64,000 bases of DNA. Origin: Canna indica (Eukaryota > Streptophyta > Magnoliopsida > Zingiberales > Cannaceae). A program made the translations under genes and the position numbers. The notes below the pieces were generated by a model. That model did not search any database, had not been told where the DNA came from, and was given only the letters and a program-made list of their open reading frames with translations. Positions 22,619 to 32,078 of the stretch are shown here, in pieces. The stretch is taken from NCBI GenBank assembly GCA_034359265.1, contig CP136898.1:36045501-36109500 (forward strand), read 5' to 3'. Within the stretch, counting starts at the first letter, position 1; each line of letters starts with the position of its first letter.

Positions 22619-24022
22619 ATGACACTTGAGTCAGTAGTATGTACACCTCCTAGGTTTGATAGACTAAACTTTGGAGTTTGGAAACATATGATGTACACAT
22701 TCATGAAAACCCAAGGTTTAGGGGTTTATGAAATGTTGAAAACCCACTATATCGAACCTAAGATAGATAGCATAAATGCATGGACCCAAGAACAAATTGA
22801 CATGTTTAATTTGAATGGTAAAACAATGAATTGCATCTTTTGTTCTTTGGAAGATGACGTCTTTGTAAAGGTTATGCATTTTACTTCCGCATTCGATGTT
22901 TGGACTAGCTTAAATGTCTTATATGATTATGCTAAAATCGAGGAATTAGCAACTTTTATTGAAAGTGGTGGTGACAATTGTCATCCCTCCAATAGTAATA
23001 TGGTTTTTGAAGCCCAAAGTGTTTCGAGTTAAAGAAGCACTAAAAGTCGAAAAAGAAATGTGATTTGCCATTTATGCAAGGAAAAAGGACATATCAAGAA
23101 GAATTGTTCGTCATTGAAAAATAAGGCAAAGAAGAGGTCAAATGCTTCCACATCATCATCCCATTCAAGTGAATCACCCTCTTGCCATGACTATAAAGCC
23201 AATTCAAAAGTTTGCCTCACGGATGCTAATGGTGAGGTACACTCTTCCTCTTCTATTCATGTTAATGATTATGATAATAGTAGTGATAATAGTTCTTCAT
23301 ATACTCTTAAAATGTCATATGAAGAATTATTAAAAGAAAGTCAAAAATTATATGCCTTACTTTTAAAAAAGGATAAGGAAAACAAAAAGATTAGAGAGGA
23401 GAATTCTAGACTTAGTTCACATATGCATGCTCAAGAATTAGAAAATGAGAAATTAAAATCTAGCTCATTTGATCCTTTCCATGATACATCAAAACTTGAG
23501 CTTAAGGACTTAAAGCTTGAAAATAAAAATTTGAAAAATGATTTCAAAATTGAGAATGAGATTTAAAAAAGTGAAAACTCAAAAATCAATAAGGAAAATT
23601 ATATGTTGAAATCTCAAATGCATGCTTTATATAAATCCATAGATGACTTGAAAAAGGAGGTTTTAGTATTGAGTAAAAAGGTAAATTAATTTACAAAAGT
23701 TTCCTCCTTTATGTATCCACAAAGGAGAAATAACACCTTTAAGAATACACATGCATCTCATGATTATCATGTTTAGCATTCTACCTCTAGATCTCATGAT
23801 CATAAGAAGATGAATGTTTCTCTCAAGAATGCTCATGCTCATCTTAGTTCACACGTCAAACATTCTGATGATAAATTTCATGTCCATAGCAAAAATGAAA
23901 ATAAATTCCATGGACATAATTTTTGTTGTGGTGTTTATGGGCATATCATCTATGATTGTGCCTTTAAAATGAACCCAAGTGTTGTGAAGACACTTTGGGT
24001 ACTGAGCCCACTAACCCCCTAG
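22619..24022 (+). pseudogene. gag: gag of gag-only copy B (one frame, several in-frame stops)
   Basis: The open segments 22619-23032, 23060-23566 and 23810-24022 lie in the same reading frame. The gene is therefore broken by point-mutation stops, not by frameshifts. N-terminus MTLESVVCTPPRFDRLNFGVW; zinc knuckle CHLCKEKGHIKKNC; coiled coil from MSYEELLKESQKLY; C-terminal NFCCGVYGHIIYDCAF, in which the first Cys of the second knuckle is replaced. Same domain order as copies A and C. Confidence 0.85.
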
Positions 24023-24535
24023 GACTCAAAGGCATTTGGGTACCAAAAGTATCATATTCTCTTGTACGGGGAGCTACCACACATGGGTAAAGAGAAATTG
24101 ACTATTGAAGTTGACCTTGGATCCAAACAAGAAATCTTCAAGAGGTTGCAACTCCAAGCTATCATGATCCCATAGGTATGGAAATTGGCATCAAAGACTT
24201 TGGTATCATCACCTATACCCACTTGCTTAAATTAGAGTTGGAGTTTTGATATATGCTTAATATTAGTAGATTATCCGTTCTTGATATGAGTTTCAAAAAT
24301 ATTTTTGATTTTTTTTATTATTTCCGGTCTCTTTTGAGACCTATGTAGCCTATAACGGGCTCATGCGATCTTGCGGTTCTAAATCGTAGGTTCATTATGA
24401 CCTCTCAATTTTTTCAACCAATAGGAAGGATTGGTGATCAAGTTTTCATTTATTTTTCACTTGTGATCTCTTAAAATTCGTCTTGGTATCACAAGATTTC
24501 ATTTTGAAACGAATTTGAAAAGTCTTCGATTGTGG

Positions 24536-25737
24536 GGTTTATATACCTTCCACGGACCGTCACTAGTTCAGAACCTGCTTGATGCTTACCATGATAGAGT
24601 TGATGCTTAATTACCTTAGTTTGATTCGATATATGCTTCAACTGATCTTAATAACACTACAACAAATTAAAGCAAAACAGCGCTAATTTCTTGTACTAAT
24701 CTTCATTTCCCTTTGCTTAAAATCAAATGCTCCAGACTAAAGCAATATATAGTAGCATGTGTTTGAACTATGCTAAAATGAACTCTCAAATATATTTACA
24801 GCCTGATCCTCAAACATCTTTGCTAAAGTGAACTGTCAAGCAATACAAAAATAGATAAGTTCCAACTGAACTCCATAAAAATTTTTCATCACCTACGTAC
24901 GATAAAGTTAAGAAAATCAAAAAATAATACTTATGATCAATAAACTACAAAGCAGTGGAAATTCGAAAATATAACCAAGTGGAATCCACGGTAAAAAAGG
25001 ATGTAGTTTTTTCCAATCTAGCCCGGACAAGCTCAGTTCTTTGTGATGGTATAAGCATGACTTATGGATGAAATTCACTGTTTAGAAAGACAAGTATAGC
25101 ATTAACTTCATAAATCCCAATGTCACTAATATGGACCATGCCCAACAAATTAAGGCATCAATGCACAACATTAACCAGTCAAGGGTAGCCTGATTTATCT
25201 ATTCAAATTAATCCTAAGAAAGTAATAGAACAAAATTCTTAAGAAAACATGGCTAATATCAATATACTATATAACATAAGTATAACATAAGTTAAAATTA
25301 AAGTATAAGATAAGCTAAACCCATCCTTTAAGACAACCATGGCTAATATCAATCTACTATATAAGAAGCCTTATGGGAGAATCAATGTTTCCTTTTTGCT
25401 AACCACGGCTAATATCAATCTACAAAGGCAAAAGAGAACACCATGTATCAAGAAAATTACAAGAATGCCACAACCATGGCTACTCTACTCGACACAAATC
25501 ATGAGCTCACTATCAACAACGGGAAATCTTACAAACCAAACCGAGACCTAAGGCTATAACAATAGTAAAGAGAAGAACTCACCTACATGCCCTAGACAAT
25601 CATCAGAATAGAACCTACAGCATTAGTGGCAGAGCAACGTGAATGCCATTGCCGCGGTCGAGTAGAGGAGAGCGACGACGAAGGGGGCGATGAGAGTCGA
25701 AGCACCCGAAGTGGGGCTCGGGGCGGGGGGCTCCACG
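24536..25737. other. Unassigned AT-rich stretch
   Basis: No domain or gene is recognised. Three degenerate copies of CATGGCTAATATCAATCTAC occur at about 25248, 25338 and 25405. CACTACAACAAA at 24655 looks like a CACTA end but is not supported. At 25590-25737 a GC-rich piece has, on the minus strand, a donor-like GGTGAGTTC at about 25580. It may be a remnant of a transcribed region. Confidence 0.4.
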
Positions 25738-26005
25738 GACTACTAAAACCTTCACCATCTGCAATGGCCTTTGCAGCTGCAGAGCCGTCGCAGAAGAGCA
25801 ATTCAGAAGTGGTTGCAAAATGTTCGCCGCGGATAGGCTCGTCGCAAAGTTTATGCGACCGCCACATCACCGTTGCCAAAGATGTATATATTGCGACCGC
25901 TCTCGTTCGTCGCAATAGTTGTCGATTTTATATTTGTGACCACTTTCACACGACGAGGCATGAATCTGCGACGACAGAGGCCGTCGCAGAACCGTCGCAG
26001 GTGTG
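25738..26005 (-). repeat. CACTA-2 terminal and subterminal repeats
   Basis: Direct and inverted copies of CGTCGCAG / TGCGAC, about ten in 260 bp, next to a diverged CACTACTA-like end. The motif differs from the AACGGC motif of CACTA-1. Confidence 0.7.
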
Positions 26006-26370
26006 TATATTTAAAAAAAAATAAAAAAATAAAAATTTATGTTCCAATATTTAATTAAAATACACGTGAAACAAACATGAGACAACAAATTATAATATAT
26101 GGATATCAAAATATTATTTACATCGTATCAAAACAATAATATTTACGCCATATCAAAATAAAATATTAAAAATGTACATCAATGATCAGGCGGCAACATG
26201 GGAGGCGGCATTGAGAGGGGCTGCGTGGGGAGCACATCAATCGGCATCGATGATGATGATAGATCTAATGCTGATGTCATCGCACCGAATGATGGGGGAG
26301 GCGGAGGGGCACGAGCACCAGGTATGATAGAAGTTATATGCGCCAAGTACTCGGTCACATGTGTCATATG

Positions 26371-28395
26371 TGAGGAGGGCCTGAGATTCTCTCTTTGTGG
26401 CTCGGTAGCCCTAGGTTTACCCTAGAGGTGCTCGGCCAAGGGTGAAGCAAGGGTGCCCTCAAGGTGTTCGATGAAATGCCCAAGTGAGAGATCTTGTTTA
26501 TCTTGAAGTTTATATCTTGAGTTACTTGCCTATTTAGGTTCTTGAATTATGGTTGCATGCCTTAGATTTAAATCTGTGATTTTGATATGGAGCATGTTCT
26601 ACAAAAAAATAAGATTTGATCTTCAAGCCATGAGTGTTCTTGATCATGTAATTTGATTCTTGCTTGCAGATTGTTTTATTCATGCAATCATGACTTGATC
26701 CTTGAGAAGTTTTGCCTCAATGAAATAATTCTGTTCTGTTTATAATTAAGAAATATAATTCTGTAATTTTCGGTTTTAATTACCTTTATTATGCTGAAAT
26801 TCAATTAGGCTGAAAACTACATGCTGAATTATTTGTTTTAGGGCTGATTTTGAAATCCTATTTGTAATGTGCATAGTTTGCTGAATATGGTCGTGTAACC
26901 TATCATTTCGACCAGAAAACATAGTTTGGAAACATAGGTCATATTTTGGAGACCAGATTTGGATTAGATACATCAGTTTTGGGCACAACAATAAGCTAAA
27001 ACAAAACCCTAATCTTTGTGATCTAAATTTTAATTCCATAATTACAATTGAGCAAGGGGTCAGCATAATCTATTATGAACCAATAAATAAAGTTTATACA
27101 TGAAATAAAACCTCTCGAGTTTATGACATTACGGGTCTAGGAGTTGGGATCGGATATTGGAGGGTTGAGACACTTCCCAATTTGGACACCTCTAAGACAC
27201 CGTAGGAGAGACTTGACTTAGGTCATGATGCTCCATATCTTTATGAATGGCGAAGAGGCTCGTTGAGAAGCCGAATTTCGGGCTATGCCCAGAATGTTTG
27301 ATGTCTAATTCCCAACCTGTGGAACAAGTTCGGATGGACAAATCCCGATTGTTCCTGCGTATCTTGTGGAACAAGCTCGGATGGGCAAATCTCGATTGTT
27401 CCCAAGATTCTATATTTTAAAAGGGGTATGTTCGGATGAGCGAATCCCGATTACTCCTACGTTATTTATTGCAATAAGTTCGGATGGGCAAATCCCGATT
27501 GTTCCGTTTGGCCTCGTGGAATAAGTTCGGAGGGCCTACCACATTATTCCCGAGGTACTTTTAAGGAATAAGTTCAGACGGGTAAATTATGATTATTCCT
27601 ATGATATCCTAAAGGGGTAAGTTCGGATGGGTGATTTCCGATTGTTCCTACGCATCTCGTGGAGCAAGTTTGGATGGGCCAATCCCGATTGCTCCCGAGT
27701 TTCTTTATATTAGGATAAGTTTGGAGGGCCTTCCCGATTATCCTAGTATGGTTTGTTGCCTTAGGGCATGGTAGGCTTAGGCCTGTTGATCTTCATCATT
27801 TGGGTGTTGGCTGCCTTCGGGTAGGTGGTGGCTAGATGGCATGTTAGCTGGTCACTCCCTTGTGACCTTTCCTTCTTGAGTCAGGAGTTTTTGCTTTATG
27901 CTTCCTATCTGTGTTTGGTTTCTCATGGGAGTTGGTAGAATCGCTCACTGAGTTCTTTTGAACTCACATGTTGTCATTTTATTTTTGTTTTGTAGAGCCT
28001 GACCGATGAGGTGGGCTGGAGCACTTGGCGCGGCTGGAGGGCAGAGGAGTCACATGATCTCATTGCAGTCCTAGTTAGGGGTCGTAGTCGAGTTTTTGGT
28101 AGTTAGTCATGCACTTATGTTTCATTGTTTTGGAGTTGTAGTCCCTTGGGGACATTCATGTCTTTATTTCAGATTTCATTGTAATTGAACAGTTTAACCA
28201 ATTTATTATTTTCTCACTTTATATTTTTGTTAAACTTACTTATAATGAATTCTGTTTGGTTTTCCATTTGAAATAAAACTTATTTATTTCTTTCCACTAT
28301 GTTTTATTGTTGAGTTGGCATGTGCATGGTTTAGGCTGCGGGGTATATGCATGTATACCCTGGCCTATCACATGACCCTGAGTTGGGGCGTGACA
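26371..28395 (+). mobile_element. Solo LTR, Tekay-like, inside the CACTA-2 tnpA exon
   Basis: TGAGGAGG...GGGCGTGACA, 2025 bp, flanked by ATATG (26366-26370) and ATATC (28396-28400), a 5-bp duplication with one mismatch. It shares the LTR 3' hallmarks of the other Tekay-like LTRs: CTCACTGAGTTC and ACTCACA, TTTTGTAGAGCCTGACC, a terminal hairpin (GGGTATA 28341-28347 with TATACCC 28354-28360) and the GGGCGTGACA end. It contains the hairpin array at 27321-27744. No internal region is present, so it is a solo LTR from recombination. Confidence 0.8.
27321..27744 (+). repeat. Tandem array of nine hairpin units in the solo LTR
   Basis: Units of about 45-55 bp, each built as 7-bp stem, then GTTCGGATGGGCAAATCCCGA-like core, then complementary stem. 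Stems: GGAACAA/TTGTTCC (27321, 27368), GGAATAA/TTATTCC (27518, 27565), GGAGCAA/TTGCTCC (27661), AGGATAA/TTATCCT (27712). The units at 27425, 27472 and 27614 pair with G-U wobbles or one mismatch. Confidence 0.9.
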
Positions 28396-28610
28396 ATATC
28401 CCTCATAGCGGCCATGTCGGTGCTGAGGCATGCCTGAGCAGTCTCGACGGTCGCTAATCGATCCTGATCCGCACGTGATGTTGATGGACCAGTGGTGGAG
28501 GAGGTGAAGGCAGATGACCCCGCACCATGTGGCTGTAACAACACCCGTGCGTGGGCCGTTGTGCCAATGCCATATACACGGCCGTGGTTTGCCTGTCACC
28601 TGCATCCACT

Positions 28611-29060
28611 TATGTTAATGAACCTCTGTTGTAGTAAACATGTTGAAATAATAATCAAAGTTCAATACATGAGCATATCATACAAGCATGGAGAATGGGA
28701 TGCAAAAACCATACAATTGGGCTTTTGCTAGTGAACTTACAACTCATAATCCAGAGGAGCCAAACTGCTTCTATGCATATGAGTGAAAAACTGGAAGAAT
28801 ACTTATCTTAAGTTAAAGTTACAATAAATGGGTGGTTTCCAAAAGGTAAATATATATAACTTTCTTACATCTTGACATTGGATCAGTTGCTTCATGTCCA
28901 GTTAGTTTGGCAATTTCAAAAGTCTAAGGTTTAGAGGTGTACTCAAGTTAAAGCTAAATGGAATCTTTGTCAATTAATCATTTGAGTGGTACCTCTTGTC
29001 CGAGATGGATGTGCTTTACAAAAAAAAGGAAGTGTTTTACAAAAAGAGTCACTCATGCAT
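28611..29060. other. CACTA-2 spacer between tnpA and tnp2, no gene
   Basis: AT-rich, no recognisable coding text. It probably holds tnpA intron or promoter sequence and the tnp2 3' end. Confidence 0.45.
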
Positions 29061-29723
29061 ATCATCATCACTACTAGAAAGTTGAGCTTCATTTTCCTCC
29101 TCCTCCTCCTCCTGTGCTTCCTACTTTTCATCAATAGAAACTAGATGAACCCTATCAATAAGAATCCCTGGATCATCTAGTTCGATGGTTAGTTCAAATA
29201 ATACAGGTGTAGACATCTCATCTTCTTGATAATATCCTTCAACCAAAGGAATCATATCCTCATTGACAATTTTAGCTAAAGGAATCTCAACTCTACTTCT
29301 AGCTCTAGTTTTACATACAGCCCACCAATCTCTCCTGTCTCTACTTTTCGAAGGATAACTCATATAATACACTTGCTGAGCCTGTTGAGCCAAGATAAAT
29401 GTCTCATTTGTGGACAATCTAGATTTATGTTGAATTTCAACTAAGCCATGATGAGGATGAACTCTCAACCCTTTGTCTGTATCGTACCAATCACATTTGA
29501 ATAAAATAGTAGTATTTCCATGGCCAGAATACTTCAACTCCAATATATCAACTAACATGCCATAATAGTTGCGTTCATACTCATTGTAACAAGTGCCCTT
29601 AACACAAACACCGTTGTTCATTGATTGTCTCCCATCGCCTTGATGTATGTCAAACAAGAAGCCATTTGTAAAGTACCCTTTATAACACTTTACCCTACGT
29701 GATGGGCCTTTTGACAAATCCAT
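29061..29723 (-). pseudogene. CACTA-2 tnp2, DUF4216 region
   Basis: MDLSKGPSRRVKCYKGYFTN, then NNGVCVKGTCYNEYERNYYG, LFKCDWYDTDKGLRVHP and RDRRDWWAVCKT. This is the DUF4216 domain usual near the C-terminus of plant CACTA tnp2-type transposases, and it aligns with CACTA-1 at 6473-7123. A stop at about 29121 (after SIDEK) is followed in frame by a Glu-rich tail (EEEEEENEAQ), so the natural C-terminus probably lay at about 29050. Confidence 0.88.
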
Positions 29724-30179
29724 GATCCTCGTATCTACATGACCATTCTGCTCGACTACCTATTAGATTAAAAACAATGATTATTACAAAATCATCATCG
29801 CATGATATCAAAACAATTGATAAATCTTTCCAACTTGCATATTGCTTCAACCATTCCATAAACTTCTCTTCATGTAACATTTCTATCTCATCGTCATGAA
29901 TATCAGGGTTCATTCTTGTAAGATACTCATCGTATTTCCTAAAAAAATTAACACCAAATTAAATTATTAATAGAAATACCGCTAGTCACTTATTCTTAGT
30001 TTACGTTTATAGGACTTACTCGAGAAAAGGAGCGATTTCCAAAGTATTCAGCAAAACATATACATGTGTAGCATTCATCTCATTGTCAGACATCATCCGA
30101 TACTTGGATGGACCATATAGTTGACCAGGATGGCAAACACTGAAAGTCGTCCCATGTGTTCTACATCTCCTCCATCATC

Positions 30180-30751
30180 ATTACGCGGTACCTGAGTGAA
30201 CTTTGATTGTACACTTGGTTCAAAATAGAATGAGCAGAATGTAGAAATTTCTTGCACAATATATGCTGACAGATAGACCCGTCAACACATGTACCTTATT
30301 CCGCACCATTTTCTTTAGTTCATGCATATACCTAGATCAAAATGGAGTAAGCAAAAATTTACTTTCTAATATTAGTAAATTTTAAAACTAATTTCAAAGA
30401 CATTAGTACTCACGTTTCAAAGGGGTACATCCACTGATACTGTACGGGGCCACCAACTTTAGCTTCATAAGCCAAATGAATTGATAAGTGCTCCATGGAA
30501 TCAAAGAAGCCCGATGGAAAAATCTTCTCAAGTTTACATAAAGTTTCAATAATATTCTTCTCAAGCATCTTCATGTGACTCACACGAAGAAGTGTTGAGC
30601 ATATATCCCTAAAGAAATGGCTGACTTCGGTTAATGCATCCCACATTGGAGTAGGCAACATATCTCTAAGGGCAATAGGAAGCAACCTCTCCATAAACAC
30701 ATGGTAGTCATGACTCTTAAACCCAAAAACTTGATTATCTTCCATGTTCAC
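30180..30751 (-). pseudogene. CACTA-2 tnp2, DUF4218 region
   Basis: The exon 30751-30410 reads FGFKSHDYHVFMERLLPIALRDMLP (here broken as KSHDYHVFMERLLP), CKLEKIFPSGFFDSMEHL and IHLAYEAKVGGPVQYQWMYPFE. An intron follows, with the donor near 30411 and an acceptor near 30340. The next exon, YMHELKKMVRN, aligns with ERYMNRLKKKVKN of CACTA-1. Confidence 0.87.
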
Positions 30752-30801
30752 TCACGGAGATATATTAGAAGCTAGCCATCGAGAAATTTAAGATCTTTAA
30801 G

Positions 30802-32073
30802 TCAAAGGCAAACATCTCTATGTTGTTCCTTAATGCATGAAGCCTTGGGTTTCACAATCCTCCCATTCGACTCTATTACTTCTAGCTCGGGCCGATTGTA
30901 GAACCTTTTCAAATCCTCTCTGGCTTTAAAGTTATCTTTGGTCTTGTTCTTCACATCCATCACCATATAAAAAATATTCTCGAACATATTCTTCTCGATG
31001 TGCATTACGTCAAGATTATGACGAATTAAGTTTGTGTGCCAATAAGGCAACTCCCAAAATATACTCCTTTTCACCCAATTATGATGTATGCCAAATCCAT
31101 GTATCTCTGGAGCAATAGATTTTGTTCTGAATGTGATATCTGGAAGTTCAACAATCCGAGCCAACATCTCTTCACTAGACAATCGTGGAGGCGGGAGGTC
31201 TTTCACGACAACGCCTTTTCTAAATTTATCCCTTTGCTTTATGTAAGGATGATTTACAGACAAGAACTGATGATGACAATCGAAAAATGATGTTTTCCCA
31301 CCACTGTTAAGTCTAAAAGACTTGGTATGTTCCATACAATAAGGACACACCAACCTCCCGTGAGTGCTCCATCCAGATAACATAGCATATGCCAGAAAAT
31401 CACTAATAGTCCACATAAGTGCCACTTTCATTTGACAATTTTGCTTCCTGTGTGCATCATAAGTGTTCACTCCCACACTCCATAAGAAATTTAGTTCATC
31501 TATCAAAGGCCTTAAGAATACATCTATGTGCTTGCCTGGGCTTTTTGGGCCTGGAATTATCAAACTCAAGAACATGTATGGAGTTTTCATGCACATACCA
31601 GGAGGCAAGTTGTACACAACAATTACGACTGGCCAACATGAATAAGGAGTGCCGAATTGTCCAAATGGATTAAATCCACCAGTGCATAACCCAACTCGAA
31701 TATTCCTAGGATCTAATGCAAATGATGGATGAGTACGATTAAAATCCTTCCACGCTTCACCATCAGAAGGATGCGCCATAAATCCATCTTCACAATAATT
31801 GGAAGCATGCCATGTCTTGTGCTGGGATGTTTTCTTCGACATAAATAGTAGTTGAAGCCTAGGTGTTAATGGTAATTACCATTTGCTTTCCATGAAGACG
31901 TTTTCTTCCCGGTTTATACCGTGGGTGCCCGCACACCGAGCATGACATCTTATCTGCATGTTCTTTGCAAAACAACATACAATTATTAGCACAAGCATGT
32001 ATTTTCTCATAACCAAGCCCAAGTTTCGCCACCATCTTCTTCGACCTATAAAAGTTACTTGCTAGGTTTGCAT
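30802..32073 (-). pseudogene. CACTA-2 tnp2 catalytic region (PF02992-type)
   Basis: Read from 32073: DDANLASNFYRSKKMVAKLG, LGYEKIHACANNCMLFCKEH with a CX2C element (CSVCGHPRY), a stop at about 31865, then open from 31842. Catalytic-domain text: NIRVGLCTGGFNPFGQ, WPVVIVVYNLPPGMCMK, LIIPGPKSPGKHIDVFL, DELNFLWSVGVNTYD, AYAMLSGWSTHGRLVCPYC and NLDVMHIEKNMFENI. In related transposases the first motif normally reads TDGFNPFG. Here Asp is Gly, which would remove a presumed catalytic acid. This is the only copy in the window that keeps the catalytic region. Confidence 0.88.
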
Positions 32074-32078
32074 CATCT

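Larger units (their letters stand above)
21128..24535 (+). mobile_element. Gag-only LTR retroelement, copy B (both ends truncated)
   Basis: The first ~160 bp of its 5' LTR are missing: it begins at the point equivalent to 55727 in copy C. It then has LTR (to 22551), PBS, gag and the conserved post-gag segment (24200-24500). Homology to copies A and C fades by about 24535, and there is no 3' LTR. No target duplication can be shown. A deletion or rearrangement joined it to the Tekay LTR on the left. Confidence 0.82.
26179..28610 (-). pseudogene. tnpA-like C-terminal exon of CACTA-2, split by a solo LTR
   Basis: Read on the minus strand with the LTR 26371-28395 removed: an acceptor-like GATGCAG at about 28606, then after a frame change GRVYGIGTTAHARV (the RVYG motif of En/Spm tnpA-like proteins), TVETAQACLSTDMAAMRD, and directly MTHVTEYLAHITSIIPGAR up to PPMLPPDH and stop at 26179. 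The exact in-frame join across the LTR shows the LTR was inserted into an existing exon. The Pro-rich tail (APPPPPS) is low complexity. Earlier exons are not found. Confidence 0.72.

Noticed and set aside
24390..24410. A tRNA gene suggested by GCGGTTCTAAATC
   Set aside because: No acceptor stem, no proper D- or anticodon arm, and poor B-box match. Retained only as part of the conserved island.
29070..29085. CACTACTAGAAAG resembling a CACTA terminus beside the tnp2 end
   Set aside because: On the minus strand it is in frame with the Glu-rich tnp2 tail and encodes Ser and Asp residues (LSSSDDD). No partner end or subterminal repeats are adjacent. Coincidence is more likely.
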